Shown here: in pieces, positions 63,315 to 64,000 of the stretch
Layout: each line of letters starts with the position of its first letter
Position numbering within the stretch: position 1 is the stretch's first letter
DNA from: Enterococcus termitis
Lineage (GTDB): Bacteria; Bacillota; Bacilli; Lactobacillales; Enterococcaceae
Length of the DNA stretch: 64,000 bases
Assembly: GCF_001730305.1 (NCBI RefSeq)
Contig: NZ_MIJY01000001.1
Span: 124,001 to 188,000 of the forward strand
Direction: 5' to 3'
The notes under the pieces: model-generated
What the model was told of the DNA's origin: nothing
Seen by the model: the letters and a program-made list of their open reading frames with translations, nothing else
Databases searched by the model: none
Program-made: the position numbers and the translations under genes

Positions 63315-63380
63315 GAGTCCGAAACAAAACGAAAAATCAGTGTTGTTTCGGACTCTAAAACATAATAAACGGAGGCTAAA
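63315..63380. repeat. terminator plus intergenic repeat copy (ATAAACGGAGG core)
   Basis: GAGTCCGAAACAAAAC pairs with GTTGTTTCGGACTC (terminator of the ABC-F gene). CTCTAAAAC, ATAAACGGAGG (63365-63375) and CTAAAAGT follow, about 50 nt very similar to the reverse complement of 34770-34815. Confidence 0.8.
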
Positions 63381-63401
63381 AGTTAGCTTCTTCGCCAATT
63401 T

Positions 63402-63454
63402 CACAAAAAATCGAGCAATACAAAAATCGTATTGTTCGATTTTTGTATTGCTCG
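63402..63454 (-). terminator. terminator of the efaA-like gene
   Basis: A perfect 18-bp inverted repeat (CGAGCAATACAAAAATCG, 63412-63429, and its reverse complement at 63437-63454) is followed on the minus strand by ATTTTTTG. The gene at 63482 reads into it. Confidence 0.9.
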
Positions 63455-63481
63455 AACCTAAGTGACATTTGGCTCACCCTT

Positions 63482-64000
63482 TTACTGTGTCAGACCTTCA
63501 TGAATCTTTTCTAAATTCCATTTCATCATTGAATAATAACTGTCGCCTTCTTCTCCTTGTTTAGCAAGAGAATCAGTAAAAATCGTGCTGTAGATCGGCA
63601 GGTCAGTTTCTTTGGAAACACGTTCCATACTACGCTTATCTACACTTGTTTCAACAAAAAGAGCGGGAACTTTCGTTTGATGGATCTTATCGATAATCTG
63701 TTTCATTTGATCAGGTGTTCCTTGACTTTCCGTGTTGATCTCCCAAATATAACCAGCGGTCAATCCGTACGCTTTTGAAAAATATTTGAATGCTCCTTCA
63801 CTAGTTACTAACAACTTCTTACTTTCAGGAATATCAGCAAATTTTTCTTTTCCTTCTTGATCTAGTGCTGTTAACTTTTTAATATAAGCTTCAGCATTTT
63901 GCTCGTACGTTACTTTATTTTCAGGATCCTTGTCAATCAATGTATCTCTAATTTTTTCCACATATAAAATTCCATTTTGAATATCCAACCAAGCGTGGGG
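63482..64000 (-). CDS. efaA: metal ABC transporter substrate-binding lipoprotein, EfaA/PsaA-like, 5' part outside window
   Basis: 173 C-terminal residues, open to the right window edge. The visible sequence starts [10 protein letters not shown], with the metal-binding His of the cluster 9 family, and continues with [42 protein letters not shown] and [17 protein letters not shown], where Glu and Asp complete the Mn(II) site. This matches EfaA of E. faecalis closely by memory. It delivers Mn(II), perhaps Zn(II), to an ABC importer encoded beyond the window. Confidence 0.9.
   Translation of the reverse strand, partial: PHAWLDIQNGILYVEKIRDTLIDKDPENKVTYEQNAEAYIKKLTALDQEGKEKFADIPESKKLLVTSEGAFKYFSKAYGLTAGYIWEINTESQGTPDQMKQIIDKIHQTKVPALFVETSVDKRSMERVSKETDLPIYSTIFTDSLAKQGEEGDSYYSMMKWNLEKIHEGLTQ

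Overview
The window reads as a chromosomal segment of a low-GC Gram-positive bacterium, most probably an Enterococcus. The order glnR, glnA, cdaA, cdaR, glmM, an ECF transporter, glmS, together with an EfaA-like metal-binding lipoprotein, fhtR-hrtBA-like genes and a glmS ribozyme, matches what I know of Enterococcus faecalis. The pyruvate:ferredoxin oxidoreductase and several accessory genes suggest a related species rather than E. faecalis itself. The species call is inference.

Bases 1-19300 are a cell-surface region. A surface-polysaccharide cluster (1-10366) holds a polyprenyl-phosphate sugar transferase, two family-2 glycosyltransferases, two LicD phosphotransferases, a TarI/IspD-type cytidylyltransferase with an SDR partner, an O-antigen-type polymerase, a further putative transferase and a flippase. 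This composition fits the variable decoration part of the enterococcal polysaccharide antigen (Epa) locus. It is followed by a large secreted ChW-repeat/C39 protein, a small membrane-anchored protein, an intergenic repeat element, a GalE-like epimerase, a GDPD-miaA-hflX operon and a polytopic membrane protein.

Bases 19300-38800 are mostly conserved housekeeping genes: glnRA behind a GlnR box, an unrecognised protein, nifJ (PFOR), a YrdB-like protein, the c-di-AMP/amino-sugar operon cdaA-cdaR-glmM, a SAM hydrolase with a complete ECF transporter, a secreted beta-helix protein, and glmS behind its self-cleaving ribozyme. Bases 38800-47000 are sensory and surface genes: a two-component system with a Met/His-rich sensor domain divergent from a small Met/His-rich secreted protein, a secreted LRR protein, an NlpC/P60 hydrolase, and a TetR-permease-ATPase set matching the heme-efflux system fhtR-hrtB-hrtA, with three palindromic operators.

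Bases 47000-56600 are more accessory: small proteins, a relic of a large serine recombinase, a secreted protein with a small membrane partner, tRNA-Arg, rpoN, an acetyltransferase, an Ltp-type phage-exclusion-like protein with an XRE regulator, tRNA-Thr and a DUF2752/DUF4234 pair. Bases 56600-64000 carry two tandem methionine T-boxes before metN-metI-metQ and an M20 amidohydrolase, then an ABC-F gene behind a leader with a 26-residue peptide and mutually exclusive hairpins, and finally the 3' part of an efaA-like gene on the minus strand.

The signals I rate highest are the ABC-F attenuator-like leader, the tandem T-boxes, the triple palindrome at the heme-efflux promoter, the Met/His-rich sensor with its secreted neighbour, the secreted/membrane protein pair at 49444-50310, and a dispersed intergenic repeat family sharing ATAAACGGNGG.
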